Positions 32,773 to 46,379 of a stretch of 64,000 nt of DNA are shown in pieces (position 1 is the first letter of the stretch; every line of letters starts with the position of its first letter). The DNA comes from Chrysemys picta bellii. Taxonomy: Eukaryota > Chordata > Testudines > Emydidae. The position numbers were made by a program, and so were the translations under genes. The notes below the pieces were generated by a model. It saw nothing but the letters and a program-made list of their open reading frames with translations. It made no database searches and had not been told where the DNA came from. The stretch covers positions 103,538,434-103,602,433 of the forward strand of contig NC_088795.1 in assembly GCF_011386835.1 (NCBI RefSeq). The letters are read 5' to 3'.

Positions 32773-35700
32773 ATCAACTGAACTAACAAATCCCCCCCCC
32801 CCCTTTTTTGGAATACCAGATACTTTGGAATAAAATCTTCAGATATCTATTACTAATTTGTTCACCTCCTTTGTGTCTAGCACCACATTTTTCAATTCAT
32901 TGACCAGGAAAATTCAGCAAATGAATACATGTTCCTTGTGAACAGCACACAATGTGTTTCTCACCTTTTTCTCACATAATGAGCCTGGCCATTGCAAATT
33001 TCTATAACTGTATGCCTAGTAAAATTGTTTTCTGGAAATACATATCAGATTTGTCTTTATTAGGAGGATTATTAACCCCTTGTATGAGATTTTCAAGAAT
33101 TCACATATTAAATGCTATTGGTTCTTTTAACGATCATCTTTAAAATATTCTCCTTTTCATCTAATTTCCTTAGATATCTTAACAGAAAACAGTGTCATAT
33201 TTCAGGACGCTATAGGAAGGGTGACAACAAGGTGGAAAACATACTTCCTCCTCATGTATGAAAATGCCAGCAGTCACTGAGTGAGCAGCAAAAGGCCACA
33301 TACAACACAATAGCAACCAATATGCCCTTCTAACTTTATTGCTTCTTCTCTTATGAAATCTCTTTTTTTGCCCTTTCTAGTAGGTTGACCAATTTTTATA
33401 TTTTAGGTCCAACAGTTACTTCTGGACACTCCTAGGCATCAAACAGTACATAATTTTCATTAATATAACTATATAGTTGTGGCTCTCTCTCAGTAGTCAC
33501 AGTATTTTGTTCTCTTTTCAAAAATTTCTTCAAAAGTCCTACTCCCACATATCACACTCCCTCCTCCCCCCGCAATAATTTAATTCCTGCTAACCTATTT
33601 CCACTTGCTTGTTTGCTCAGTTATTTTATTAGGAGAGGGATCAGTCCCTGTATTTCAATTAACATTTGCAACGTAATGCTAGAATCATGGAGGAAAATAA
33701 TTTCTCTCTTCTCCAGACACTTCCATCACAGTAGATGGAGGCTATATATATATAGGAAGAATATCTAGTTGATTTAATTCTCTTTGCAGTAATCAGCTTC
33801 AGACCATCTTTTCTCCAGATTTTACAGAACTCTGCTTCCAAATTCAGGAATATTCCCCCCCCCCCACCCCCAATCTTGTTTCAGAGGTATTTTTCTGGCT
33901 AAAGCATTTCTCTCACCAACTGCATTATCCTAGTTAATTCTTGTTGTACGATCAGTCTAGCAAGTTCTTGCTATTCTCTTTATCTGCCAATCACTCTCAG
34001 AAAAGAAAAAAAAATTAAAGAGATAGGATGGATGAGGTCCAGTTGATTCTTTTCTCATTGTGTTTTAATTTACTTGTGTTTTAAGTGGAGTGTTAAAAGG
34101 GAATCTTGATCTTAAGGCAAAACTTGCTCCTATAATGAACCTGGGATCTCAGCACCTACTCACACCCTGTGGTATTTGTTTTATTGTGATTTTCTAACAG
34201 GATGCCCCATGTGTTTACAGAATGACATCTATGCATATCTTGTGTCCCTGTAAGTGAAAGAAACTCAATGCACTTGACAACAGGTGAGGCTCACTTTTTT
34301 TTATCTATAGTGTTTTTGGTGCAAAAAAAATTGCATTCAGTAAAAACACACTTGATATGCATTATTTATTTAATGATGTATTAATTGTTTTCAACAATTT
34401 TGTTACCAATGTTTTTTTCAAGTATTGATCAAACAAATATAAGGCAAATAGCTAACCTGAAGAAGAGAAAGAAAGTTTACTTGGGGTAAATTTGAGAGCA
34501 TTTATAAAGGGCTGTGTAAATCCTCACAAACAGATACATTATGACAGGCTGATGGCAATACCTCACATTTGGCTCAGAGGGGCATGGGAGCAAACAAGCA
34601 ATCCAATCTGGCTTCAGACTGAGTGTTTTAATCACCAGCTGGCTAAAACTACTAAACTATACATTTCCCAAGCAAGAATTATATAGTTAAAAACCCTAAT
34701 CCCCTAACTCCAGATTCTCATGAATTAATTCATTAGTTCATAAATAAATTACATACTCAAACCTTTGCCTAAACTAATGTGCAGTCATACATTTGCATCC
34801 CTATGGGTATCTGAGTGTTAGTTCAGATGTCTTTAATTACTAATCAACATAATCAGAAAGGAACATATGACATTATATACATAAGGGATGATTAAATGAA
34901 ACTAAGACCTTGATGGGTGCATTGCATTCTTTGTAATGTCTTGAGAGCCAAGGAATCGTAATTTTACCTTTTTTAAAAAACATTAAATTATTAACTACGG
35001 GCTCAGAGATCAATTCTAATGACTGGCAGATACTGGGCTGAGAGAACCTCAAAACATTTGGGGTTTGCAAAAACCTTTATTTTCTCCTTATCATTTTGGG
35101 TCTGGTTATACTTTTGAAAAGTCTTTTCAGAGAAAGTACCCTATTTTCTCCACTGGTTTATCCATATGATTCCTTGCCTTAACTAAATGCAAGCCAGATA
35201 TTGTTCCATTATTGCCTCTTTTTGGCCTGGGCAATTGGTCCCCTCAAATGGCCTGAGTCCCCTCAAGCCCCCTTCCCTAACACCCATCGCCATTGATCCT
35301 CTTCCCCATAATACCCTGCCATTATCAAACTAAGTCCCTTTCCTCTGTTACTACCTATTTCTCCTTCCCCCAAACCATCCTCTCCTCCCTGCATTTTCCC
35401 AAGCACCGCACTTCCAGTCCCGCTTCCACACACTCACATTCACTCTTATAGCTCTGGTCCCCATATTCCTGAGCTCAGCACCTAAAACATTATAAGAATC
35501 TAAAATTGATATGAATATCTCATATTAGCAGGACTGTACATCAGGAATGCTTTGGTCTTAAGCATACTCAAGTCCATTGTTCAGGAAACATGATTACATT
35601 ATCCTAACTGCATTTCACCTTCACTCTTCTTAACCAGTGCTAATTGATTAGTCAGTGCTTGCACTCTGCTATAATAATCCTCCAGGTGGAAAAGGAGCAA

Positions 35701-37999
35701 CATGCCCAGCAATCATTTTTACATTTCTGTGTACAGCATGTGTAATTTATTATCTTTCAGAAAATAGTTAGACAAAACAAATTAGCTGAACAAATTAGCA
35801 ACACTCATTTCCCCAAAGAAAAACATGAAAACAAAAGAAAGAAAAAACAAAAACATCTTGACAGAGGCAGATAGTAGCAATATGCCTGAAGGCCATTCTC
35901 AGATTTTTGCCAAAGATAGTGTTCACACTTAGAATGCCTCCATGTAGATCATGATCAATGGCTACAGCATGTCCCCTGGAGCCACCAAATTGTTGCAACA
36001 ACAAGCCTACAATCCCAAGTCTTGCTATACATGTGCATTTCAGCCTTTGGCACATGCCATTCTAGAGCTCCAATCTCTTCCATAACATTTTCAATATTGT
36101 TTCCCAAAGGGGAGTGGGTGCCATGCAGTAGCTGAGATAAATGTTGAAAGAGTGAGATCAGTTGGGAGACAGAGACATAGTGTGATCCCCACATGTGGAA
36201 AAAAAAAGCATAACAACCTGTTGTGTTGTAAAATGCTGATTTTTTGGTGGGTGGGGTTTATCTCAGGAACCCCTTGCTCAGATTTAGACTACTACTACTA
36301 CCACCAAAGAGGCACAATACATTTCAAGAAAATCTACATAATAATGCAGATTTTAGAGCACCGAGAACAGTAATCCTTTAAACAGAAAGTGCTTACCACA
36401 TTAACTTTAGTGGAGCACAAGCTCCACAATACTACTGTTCAATTTATGTTCTTACGCTGTGACTATCAACATAGTATCAGAGCACTTCCTGAATTTCTAG
36501 TAGTGCGTTAAGCAACGTGACCAGCATCTGTCATGTGTGGATTTTTTCTTCTTTCTTGTCCTGTCCTGGGGAGAAAATTGCATGTAAATTTTACATTTTT
36601 TAACACATACTACGTTATGTGTTTTTGTTACTGAAGGCAAGATTTAAAAATGTGCCTTACGCTTGGAATGGGAGGTGGTTTGTGAAGATTGTTAGATTCT
36701 GTGGGAGTCTGTTCCAGTGTCATTCAGTGGCCCTTAAGAAAACTGTCATCTGGAGGGACAAGCTTTACCTCCTGTGGTAGACAGCTCCATTGTGCCCGAT
36801 AAGCAGAGCTGTTAACAGCAATCCTTGTCGTGGAATTTAAGTGACTTTTTAGGAATTCTAGGCCAAGATCATTAAGCACTTTGAAGATTAGGAGTGAAAC
36901 TTTAAATATGACATGATATACTATAGGATGTCAGTGTTGTGAGTAGAGGGCAGGTCTGATTTGCTCACTGTACTTTGTATTGTGGAGGATGCATGTTGCT
37001 CTTTTTGACTAATATAAATTTCCAGAAAGCTGACAGATTCATTCTCAGGTAGATTCATTCTCAGGCATTACAATCCAGTTATATTGTAATCCAGTTGGGA
37101 GTTAACAAAGTTGTGTATAACTCATCATTCTACAGGAGGGATGAAGTCCCAGCCAGCCATAGATTGTAGAATTCATTACCCATGGACTCAAATATGGGAG
37201 GTCTAAAGCTGCAGACTGAACTAACCAACTGTGGTTGTAAATATTCAGTCCAACAGTTCTCTTAATGGTTGCTAGTAGATGTTGAACAGACTCAGAAAAT
37301 TGGTCCTTATAGAATTCTGCAAATAGGGGGTTTAGTGGTGGTGGTTGATTGGTGCTTCCTTACAAGAAGAACTCAAACTATATTAATACAGTCTTGTGGC
37401 ATCATGTCGTTTCTTTCAGCTGGGACAGCAGTATCTTATGAAAATAGAATTCTGCCTTCATCCTTTGACACACTATTAAGTGTTTTTGTATCAGATAAGG
37501 GATGTTGGAGGTAAGTGAGAAGAAAAATTGACACCCCTTTCCTCTTCTTCCTTCTCCATCATTCAGAGTTATCAAGTGGGCTGCTTTAGAGTAGTGATAC
37601 TCAGACCTCAGTGGTTCAGGAGCTTAATTGGCAATCAACGTTACCCAAAAGAGCCACAGTAGTGTGAATTCATTGTTTCATTTGTTATAGTACTATCTAT
37701 TCATATTTAAACAGTATGATAGGGGAATATTTAGTCATATATATAATTCTCACAGCAAAATGACTGATCAAGTATTATTATTTTGGCAACTACAATTGGT
37801 TAATAACATAGTAAAAGCATCTTGATTGGTTAATAACTTAGACTGGTTAATAATTAAATCACACAATGTTTTATCATCATGTGCTGCAAAGAGCTTTAGG
37901 AAATACATTAAAGAGCCACTTGAGGCTCTCAAGCCTCAATCTGAGTATCATTGCTTTACATTAAAGGGCAGGATGGGAGAAAACAGTGTGGAAGCAGAA
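32773..37999. other. Intergenic DNA, 5.2 kb
   Basis: No gene or well-defined element. It contains a C-rich homopolymer near 33847-33867, a (TA)n tract near 33747-33755, a C-rich plus strand at 35220-35460 and a pair of short tandem duplications at 37035-37096. The ORFs are short and lack domains. Confidence 0.45.
37035..37096 (+). repeat. Two adjacent short tandem duplications
   Basis: agattcattctcagg is repeated directly (37035-37049, 37051-37065). It is followed at once by a second pair, attacaatccagtt (37067-37080) and attgtaatccagtt (37083-37096). Confidence 0.85.
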
Positions 38000-38393
38000 T
38001 TAAAAGCAGGGTAAATGGTTTAGTCAGCTTAATGATAGAGTGAAAGGTAGCCCTAGCCCTAAACCTAACAACTCGAGAGTTATTAGAGATGCAGAATTCT
38101 CGCCTTGCTTCTAGCTGATAAGAATGGAATGCTAATTTAAGCAGAAACTTTGATATAAGGTAGAGTCTGGAGGGAGTTTGTATAACCGGTTATAACAAAG
38201 GATAACCGTTAGCCGTTGATGTATGTAATGGGAAGGTATAAATACTTGCCTTATATTGCTTGTAGAATGAAGATCTGCCTAAAGTCAGGGGACCTCCCTG
38301 TCCGAAAGCTTCCCTTGCAATTGCTCGCAATAAAACTGTCTCTGAACTTGTTGCTAACAAACACAGAGTGAGGACTGGTTTTCTTCCACAACA
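38000..38393 (+). mobile_element. LTR of an endogenous retrovirus-like element
   Basis: The segment holds the LTR signals in order: a TATA box (TATAAAT, 38237-38243), an AATAAA polyadenylation signal 92 bp later (38329-38334), and a U5-like stretch ending TTCTTCCACAACA at 38393. The short TATA-to-polyA spacing is that of a short R region. No primer site or coding region follows, so it is probably a solo LTR. The left boundary and target duplication could not be fixed; 38000 is an estimate. Confidence 0.6.
38237..38334 (+). promoter_or_regulatory. LTR TATA box and polyadenylation signal
   Basis: TATAAAT at 38237-38243 and AATAAA at 38329-38334 bracket the expected R region of the LTR. Present activity is unknown. 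Confidence 0.55.
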
Positions 38394-39543
38394 GCAAGTA
38401 TCCCTTTGTCATCTCCTTACTGTTCTTTCCTATCCCCAGTTTCTTCCTCTTGAATCTAACTCTTACCCTTCCATCCCTCTTAGTGTCTTTCCATTTCTAC
38501 CCAAATCTCCGATGATGGAAGTCTTTCTAAACATCTTACATGCATAACAGAATCTTGGAAACTTCAGACTGCTAATGGTCACAGCACATGTCTACAGTGT
38601 AGCTCACAGCTATACTGTTATCGGTGGGATTTAGCAACTTATCTTCAAATGACAAGCCATCCCCGTGTTTGATAGTGAGCCCCAAATACATGACATTCAA
38701 ACAAGAGGAGAAAAATGACTGCCATATTTATATGACCTCATGAGAGGTTACAAGGTGCAGAGGTGTTGAAATTATAAGCACAATGGGAAAATCACTGCAG
38801 GGGTAGTCAACGCCATTTAGCTAAATTAATAAATAAACAGTACTCAAACCAAACTTGAGTTGTCCTCCCCCCGCCCTTACCACTACTGTAACTGTTTCTT
38901 TTTAATATGTAAGCTTTTTGTTTTCCTCCTGAATTCAGATATCTGATGTCTAACTGACAGAAAGGGCCTGATTCTGATCTCACACTGATTTTACACAGCC
39001 ATTAATCCACTGACTGTATTGGAGCTACTCCTGATTTAAAGTGGTCTAGGTAAGCATAGAATCATGTCAAAGACACAAATCCCACGCTTCTCCACACACA
39101 TTCCCTCTTCTGCATTCTGGACAGACCCATTTTCCTTTGTTAATATTCCCCTTGCAAGATGTTATGCTTGCAGTGGATATGACAACTTCAGAAGCCCTAA
39201 GTAAATACTTTGGAGACAGTGCCAGCTTGATAGCTGGAATATTATTTTTATTTTTTGACCTTTAAGACATCCTAACACCTTTCAATGAGATATATTTATT
39301 TAAACCATTTGCTTGTTTTTTCCTAAGAAAGAAGATTTCAAGTTCAGAATAATGACTCATATTATGTTTGTTGAATTTTAGAAAAGCCCAGTAATACACA
39401 TTGGCAATCTAATGCTTTGCCCTACAATTATGGGACAGGTTGTTCTTGCTCCTTGAGTGGGAGTACAGGGCTAGAGAGCACAAGGAGACTTATCCTCCAC
39501 ACACTTACTTTGAAACCCTGCACTAAGGCCACACAGAATCATA
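38394..39543. other. Intergenic DNA with a dispersed palindrome copy
   Basis: No gene seen. At about 38966-39050 'gggcctgattctgatctcac' with 'ttggagctactcctgattta' is a copy of the palindromic repeat family found also at 40.05, 48.08 and 52.17 kb. Confidence 0.45.
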
Positions 39544-40032
39544 GGCTACATCTATACTATAAAATAGGGATGTGATTCCCCGCTTATGTATGTGTGCTCG
39601 TGTAACACCAACAGACCCCAGTCGTTGGTGGGCAGGATTGAACCTGGGAACCTCTGGAGCTAAATGCATGAGCTTCTACTGCATGAGCTAAAAGCCACAT
39701 GGCCTATAGCTAAGGCGGTATAGCAGACTCATTACTCTCTCTCTCTCTAAGTGGTTTCGGTGCCACAGGTGTGTGGGTTACAGTCACACTAGCTCAATGA
39801 GCACTAGCGTGAGTATAAATGGTAGAGTAGCCATAGTAGCATGGGCAGAAGCGGAAGGATGTCTTAGCCATACTGAGTACAAACCCACTTGAACCCCATG
39901 GGTATGTACTGAGTGCCAGTGCTAACATAGTTACACTACCATTTATCTTCACACTAGCTCTCAAACTTGTGTGATGTGTACATGAGCTGGGAATCGCAAC
40001 ACTAGCTTGTAGTGCAGGTATAAACATAGTCC
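39544..40032. mobile_element. Harbinger-like MITE carrying a tRNA-like insert
   Basis: The outer parts (ggctacatctatactat at left; the inverse of 'ggactatgtttatacc' at right) are decayed termini of the 'ggtatgtctacac' MITE type seen elsewhere here. The interior keeps palindromic pieces (gctcaatgagc). A 182-bp foreign segment (39601-39782) interrupts it. Terminal repeats are imperfect, so the ends are approximate. Confidence 0.5.
39601..39782 (-). mobile_element. Small repeat with tRNA-like Pol III boxes, ends TGTAAC...GTTACA
   Basis: The insert starts tgtaac and ends gttaca, a 6-bp inverted terminus of LTR type. On the minus strand it contains a tRNA-like sequence: an A-box-like tttagctcatgcagtaga and a B-box-like ggttcaatcc about 45 bases further, spaced as in a tRNA gene. 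A CT run ('ctctctctctct') lies near 39733-39747. It could be a tRNA-derived SINE or a tiny LTR-like element that captured a tRNA; no target duplication is evident. Confidence 0.5.
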
Positions 40033-42149
40033 TTACACTCAAGAGAGACAGACCCTTAGCTCGCATAAATTGGTGTAGCCCCACTGAAGTGAATAAAACT
40101 ACATTAACTTACACCAGTTGGGGATCAGCCGATGCAAGGATTGAATGTTTTTAAGGCCTCCAAGGTGCAAGCCTCCCCAAAAGAGGTCAGGGGGAGATGA
40201 GACCATGATCACGTCTGTATTGTCCTCTTTGCTGCTGCCAGACCAAGAGGAAGCAAAGTACAGTGTCCCAAACGATAATATATAATATAGTCCCCAGGAG
40301 GGACTGTGCCTCTTGAGGCAAAGTGTCTCCCAGAGTTCCCCTTATGGTAGTGAAACTCCACACATGTCCACACATGTCCAATAGGCTTCTGCCTATCTGG
40401 TCTATGAAGTACAACATGAAATGAAAAACAATCACTTTTAGGCTCTGAGAAAAGCTTCATAGCAAAAATGTCTGAGCCTTGTTATGGGATTAATTAGAAA
40501 CACTGAGCTTTGAGCAGAAACTTTTTCTTCTATGACTACTCAAAGGAGTTTCAAATAGACTAATAAGAAATGACAAATGCATTATACTACATAAAGCAAC
40601 ACTAAAGAGCAGTTGTTTTTTTTCCAATTATAGACCAGCAAAGTTACCGTCAATGATTCTCTTCCAATTACAATAACATGAAACAGCATTTTAGCTAGTT
40701 AATTACTGTTGGGCACTGAGGAGAATTTTGTTTAACATTAGCCAACCTAGTCCCCACTAGAAGCAACAGAAATTACCTTCCTGAAATTGCTTTCCTGAGA
40801 GCACTTCTACAACTGCAGTTTTGGCCCATTATGTTCCACTTCTCATGTTGGGATATACAAAAGGGGAAGACTTAGACAGGGCTCTCACCAATTTCCATTA
40901 TTTCTCCCTAGTGCAGTTCATCTCTCTCAGATTTTTTCAGCTGCTTAACAGTGGCTACACTGACTATGATTTTTCCTTCCCTTTCCTTTCTTTCCCCCAC
41001 CTACTTAGGTGTCTAGATTGGTGTCCCATGGTTCCCGGTACAGTCTGTGACCCTGAGTCTGCAAACGTTTATACATGTGCCTAACTTTAAACATTTGAGT
41101 ATTCCACTGGACTGCTCCTGTGAGTAAAACGAAGAATATTTCTAAGTGTTTGCAGCACCACTGTCTACATTCTGGCTTTGCCAGGAGTTTCTGCCCTGGA
41201 AGAATTAGTTTTAACAGCATATCTCAGTGTTTTCTGCATTTAAAGGGCCATCTTTTGCTACCATTTCCATTTATGCAATTCCACTGAGTTCAGTGAGTAA
41301 CTCTGTATTTACACCAGTGTGAATGATAACAAATTTTTTCCCATTATCTTCAGGTCAAGCTTTTTATCTAACTTGCAGCTAGCTCCTCTCTGTGGGGGAT
41401 GAGGTCAATGAGCGAAGGATTAAGGCTGTGATACTGGGGATTACACTGCAAAGCCCCATGAGTTCTAAATACAGTTGAAAGGCAGACAAATCTAGTTCAG
41501 TCTAGTTTGTACAATTTGGGGGCATCCTACTAGGAAAATGTAGAAGTGTATAGTCCATTTTTATAAAGCATATGGAAAATTCTGATCTCAGTTACACTGC
41601 TGTAAGTCATCTTGTTACTTCTCTTGAGTCCTGAATGCTAAACTAGTGTTTTCTCGAGTTTCATTATGAACCACCTATCTTCCATGAAAACCATTTGCAA
41701 ACCTTTTGGGGAGAAAAACACAAACCCAGGTTGAGTTGCAAGTGAGTGTGGGGTGAGTTTTGAGTGAAATGCCTTGCTCTATACAAGCTCCAAAAAAAGA
41801 TTTTATAGTGTGAGGTGAAAACTCAATAAACACATTTCTCTTAATGTATTTGGGTATTTGATTATCTCTCTAACACATAATGTAAAAAAGTATAGTGCCA
41901 GACCCTCATCTCATGAGAGTTGGCTTAGCTTCCTCGAAGTTAATGAGACTATGCTGATGTAATAGACATATCATGAAGGAGTCTCAGTCATGTACCAGTA
42001 GCCTGTTGTGGTAGACACCATACAAATATATAGAAGACAGTCCTTGTCCTGAAGAGCTTAAAATTTAAAAATAAGATAAGAGACAACAGGAGCACAAGGT
42101 AACTGAGAGAAAACAAATCAACATTAGAAGCAGCCATCACAGCACACTA
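40033..42149. other. Intergenic DNA, old repeats only
   Basis: At 40050-40133 and 41240-41330 there are copies of the palindromic family (taaattggtgtagcc ... acttacaccagtt). At 42000-42090 lies a copy of the old dispersed repeat ('gacagtccttgtcctgaaga'). No gene was recognised. Confidence 0.45.
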
Positions 42150-42655
42150 GTTGCCTACCAGTGTTGAGTTTTTGGGGGCTTTGCTGCAGATGAGAGGGTG
42201 CAGTGGGGTAGACACTTACAGAGCACTCCCTCGTGGCCAGAGCTCACTTTGGAGGCACCCTGTCCTTGTTAGCCACCTCTTGCAGGCTCCTTATGTACTC
42301 CACACAGTCTCTCTTATGGCTAACAGCACCCCCACCCCAAGCTGGTTTAATAGCAAAATGGTTCAATTAATGTTCAGAGGGTCCACAGATTAAAATCTGT
42401 AATCATAACACAAAAGTTCATACTCAGACCTGGTTCTTCTGCCACACACAGAGCTTTTCCTCTGTCCCCATCTGCTCCACCCAAAGCTGCCAGTCCCAGC
42501 CCTCTTTGGTTGGAGCTGACTTCCTTCTCTAATCAGTGGCTCTTTTGTTCTAAGGGAGAAGGCAGTCTATATACTTCCCTCCTCCAGCAAACTCCTCCTT
42601 CCAATTGGCTAAAAGAGAGGCTAGTCCTGCCCACCCTACACTACAGGGCTTCTAA
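42150..42655 (-). mobile_element. Possible LTR, antisense (low confidence)
   Basis: Read on the minus strand, TGTAGTGTAGGGTGGGC is followed by 'agccaattggaagg' (CCAAT), then 'agtatatagactgcc' (TATA-like) and later 'ctattaaacc' (a variant polyadenylation signal), the order of an LTR. No matching target duplication or second LTR was found. Confidence 0.35.
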
Positions 42656-42824
42656 TCCCAGACCCTTAAAGAAACAATGTTCTGGGTTTTTACCCACAGC
42701 CAACTCCTAATTTCCAGGGATCCTTTCCTCTCTTCCATTACCTGTCCATTTCCTGGGCCTTTATTCATTCCAACTCCCTGGAATGAAGTCATCTTTCCCC
42801 CTCTACTCTTAAAAGGCCAGTACA

Positions 42825-42960
42825 CATGGCTGCTGGAAGTAGGGATGCTGAGGGTGCAGCAGCACCCCCGACTTGAAGTGGTTTCCACCATATACAGGAG
42901 TTACAGTGCTGTTCAGTGGCTTTCAGCACCCCCACTATACAAATTGTTCCAGCACCACTG
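42825..42960. mobile_element. hAT-type MITE, 136 bp
   Basis: Ends CATGGCTGCTGG and (inverted) CAGTGGTGCTGG form imperfect inverted repeats. Flanks ccagtaca (42817-42824) and ccagtata (42961-42968) give an 8-bp duplication with one mismatch. 'gctgagggtgcagcagcacc' and 'tttcagcacccccactatac' are the recognisable interior of a vertebrate hAT MITE. Non-coding. Confidence 0.75.
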
Positions 42961-42968
42961 CCAGTATA

Positions 42969-45900
42969 CTTCATTGCAGAGGGATTTAAAGAAGCACAAT
43001 GAGGAGATTTATGGATGTTTATGGGGAGTTCCTCCCAAGCTTGTGGAGCAACATGGGAGAAAGTATAAAGATGCTTGTTCAAAAATATATCAAATTGGCA
43101 ATGAAGATTGACGTTGCTGGAAGAGTGGAGGCAGGCGTTGACATCTCAATATCATCTAAGTGATGATAAGTAGGAAAGTGATAGGCTGTGAAGAACCTCA
43201 AATGCAAAGATGAGTATTTGGTGTTGGTGTGGTGAAGATATAAATGCAGCAAGCTAGTTTTTTCAAGCCTGGAAAGGAGGCGGTTGAGTAGTCAAAAATG
43301 TGAGATAAAAAGGGCTTAGAATGAGAGTTTTAGTTGTAAGGACTGAAAAGAAAGGTCATAACTCACAGATGTTCTGAAGTTAAAAACAGCAACATTTAAT
43401 CACGGCACGGATGTGAGGATATAGAAAGAGAGCTGAATTGACAGATCTGTCCCATTGTCTAAACTATGATATATGCACAGTGCAGGCCCAAGGGGTTATC
43501 ACTATGGGAAGCTTAAGTATTTTAATTTTCTATAAAAATACTTCCAAATATTCTGCTATAGTGTCTCCAATATTTAAATTTAAATGAATGAATTCACTTA
43601 TGTACAAAAATACTTTGAATTTATTTAGCATATTTCAGATGAGGATCTTAAATACACTGTGCATACTCTACGGAATGAACTCTACAGGTTTGGTTGGCAA
43701 TGGTTGGAAGCAAACACAAGGGATAAATTACACAGGGGAGACGATCGTGGTACAGGTGGGAATGGAAAGGACAGAGGATATTTAAAAACTGATTGAAGTT
43801 AAACTGGTGCAACACTGTTATGCAGAAAAGGCCTTTGTGGCAAAGCTAGGGATAGAACCTAAAACAACAGAAATGTAGTCATGCACTCTAGCTACTTGGA
43901 TACACCTCCCCATTGATAATTAAAATACTGCTTTCTTATAGGGACATTAGCTTTTCTGCAGTCTCCTCTACTGGCTCCCAAAAAATAAGTTAAACCAAAT
44001 CAGCACTGAATGCAGGTAACTACTTTAATATGGAATGCATTGTGAAAGAAAAAGGAAGTGGTGAATATTGCCACCTGCATTCAGGCTTACTGTCTGCAAA
44101 AAGCTGGCAGTGGTAATGAGTGTCAGAAGAATGCTCATGTGACATAACTGCTAATGTTTTATCCACGGCAACGAGGCTAGTACCTCCTCAGGAAATATCT
44201 CCAGAACAAGGTACATGCTCGTCTATATGCAGAGGAGATAGCTAATGTATTGAGGGTCTGCAGGTAGCAGATTGTAGCTTTCAGTCCTGTGCTACTTCCA
44301 TCAAATCCCTGTTTCTAACACCTACCACAGTCAGAAAAAAAAAGTATTTTTAGTTGCAGGTGTTTTCTGACAGGCAGCAGATAATTCTGAATTTGGCAAA
44401 TGTCTAATTAACACAAACTCTGTCCTTATGAAGTCAAAACATGTGTTCATTTAAAAATACTATACATTTTCATCTTGCCTAGCCTCTGTTCCACCACACA
44501 CCCAAAGAAGCCTCTTTATTATTATTTTTCTAGTGACACTCTGCTTAGGCAGCCTGTCTCCTGTGAAAAAAGATGTGTAAATAATTTTCATGTATGCTTG
44601 AAGGTCAGAGCTAAAGTTATTCTGTAATGTAGGTAGGTGATTAGAATGAAATACACAGCTCTTTTTTTTTTGGCAAACAAAAGGCTAACATTTATAATGT
44701 AGTGTGACTGGTGAACCCTGAGTTGTTATGCTTTATCTCAACAATAATGAAAGTTTCTGGAATCTTGCCAATTTCAATATTAACTATTTGTTGCTGAAAA
44801 GTTCAATTCAATAGTGTTGTGTAACTGCAAAACACAATATGGACTCCTGCAGTCTTTGTTCAAGCAAAAATGCAATGGAATTTCATGGGGAGCTTAACTT
44901 AAATAAGAATTCAAGTTTCTGTCAAAAGGAAAACTTCTGAATGAAAATTGGAGCCATTCTATTACCTACTTTGGCAGAAGGACTTTTATTAAAGCCATGA
45001 CAAAATTCTGCATATTATTCAACTTACTCAATAGTTGTCATTTTTGTGGGGGGCAGGGTATATTAAGAAATCACGGGGACAAATTGTCAGTTGATGTAAG
45101 TCAACTTACACCTAGCTCTATTGATGTCAATGAAATCAGCTGAGAATCTGGCCCAGTTTTATAGAACAGTGAAAATAATCATGAGAAGCTGAAGGAAGAC
45201 TACAGAGTTTGGACTGTCTGAAATAGTATCTTCAGAATAAAAATGCACATTTATTTTAAAAACTGATATATTTATATTGCATATCTTAATGTGAAAACAA
45301 AGCATGTAAATCCAGAATAACCATTTAAATTAGTTGAGTTACACTGGCATAAAGCATGTATAAGAATGTGTATATGTGTATGTGTGTGTGTGTGGTACAT
45401 ATGTAGATTGTACGCATATATATTCTCTTCTGTGTATGTGGTGTGTGTATGAATATATAGAAATTCTATATAGAAATTATCTGAAACTATGAGCAAAAAT
45501 GAAAGAAGTTGTGGGTGAGTAGACTGGTAATTTGTGACATTTTCCACCATTAATTCCTCATTCCTCAGTTCTCTTCAAAGCTATCCCTCCAGGCTGGAGT
45601 CCCCATATGAGGCTTGTCACAATCTGTATCTGTCAGCTCAGGCAAATGAAAAACCTTCCAATATGTTCCAGACAGCAGGACTTTAACAGAGTGGGTGGAT
45701 CAGTAAACAGCACCTTGATTGGCACTTCAAATATCTCTCATATGCTCCATGGATGTTTCATTAATTCTTTTGGCTGAACTCACGTGCTCAGAGATTGTGA
45801 GTATTAACCATTTCACTGGTAGGCATTTGCAGTAACTTTATTTCCTCTCCCCCAACCCCAGCAGTATGTTTCCTAACGCTCCATTCTTATCTCAAGATGT

Positions 45901-46379
45901 TCACCCCTCACACCCAAAGTGTCTTTGCTCCACTTACAAAGGGTCTATATCATTTTTTTGCAAATGCAAATTTGAAAACATAATTTATCTCTGATTTTAA
46001 CCTGTACAAATCTCCCTTTAATTATAAATACAGATATAATACAAAAACTGTATTTAACAGTTGGGGTGGATTAGTCAGAATCCCCAATGTTAGGAGAGTC
46101 TCTGGCCCACCAGTGAAAAAGAGTCAGGCCAGCAGGCCTGATCAAGAATATAGCTGATTGCTGACCTCAGCCACTTACTGAAGTGGACTCGAGCAGGCCT
46201 GGGTGCCTCTTGTGTTGGGAGGAATCAAAACTCCAAAGTGGGAGCAAGACAAATTATAGTGGGGTGGGTGAAAAAAGAGCTTTTTCTGAGATTCTCAAAC
46301 TCCTGGTACCAAACTGGAGTCTTAATTGTACCAATGAAAATCCAGAGTAACATTAGATAATTCAGTTATTAAATATGGC
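42969..46379. other. Intergenic DNA, no gene seen
   Basis: Contains a (TG)n tract near 45367-45395 and, at 45085-45150, a weak copy of the palindromic family (gttgatgtaagtcaacttac is itself palindromic). No domain-bearing ORF. Confidence 0.5.

Noticed and set aside
42677..43111. 144-codon open frame on the plus strand
   Set aside because: It runs across the boundary of a hAT MITE and its flanks, so it is a chance frame.
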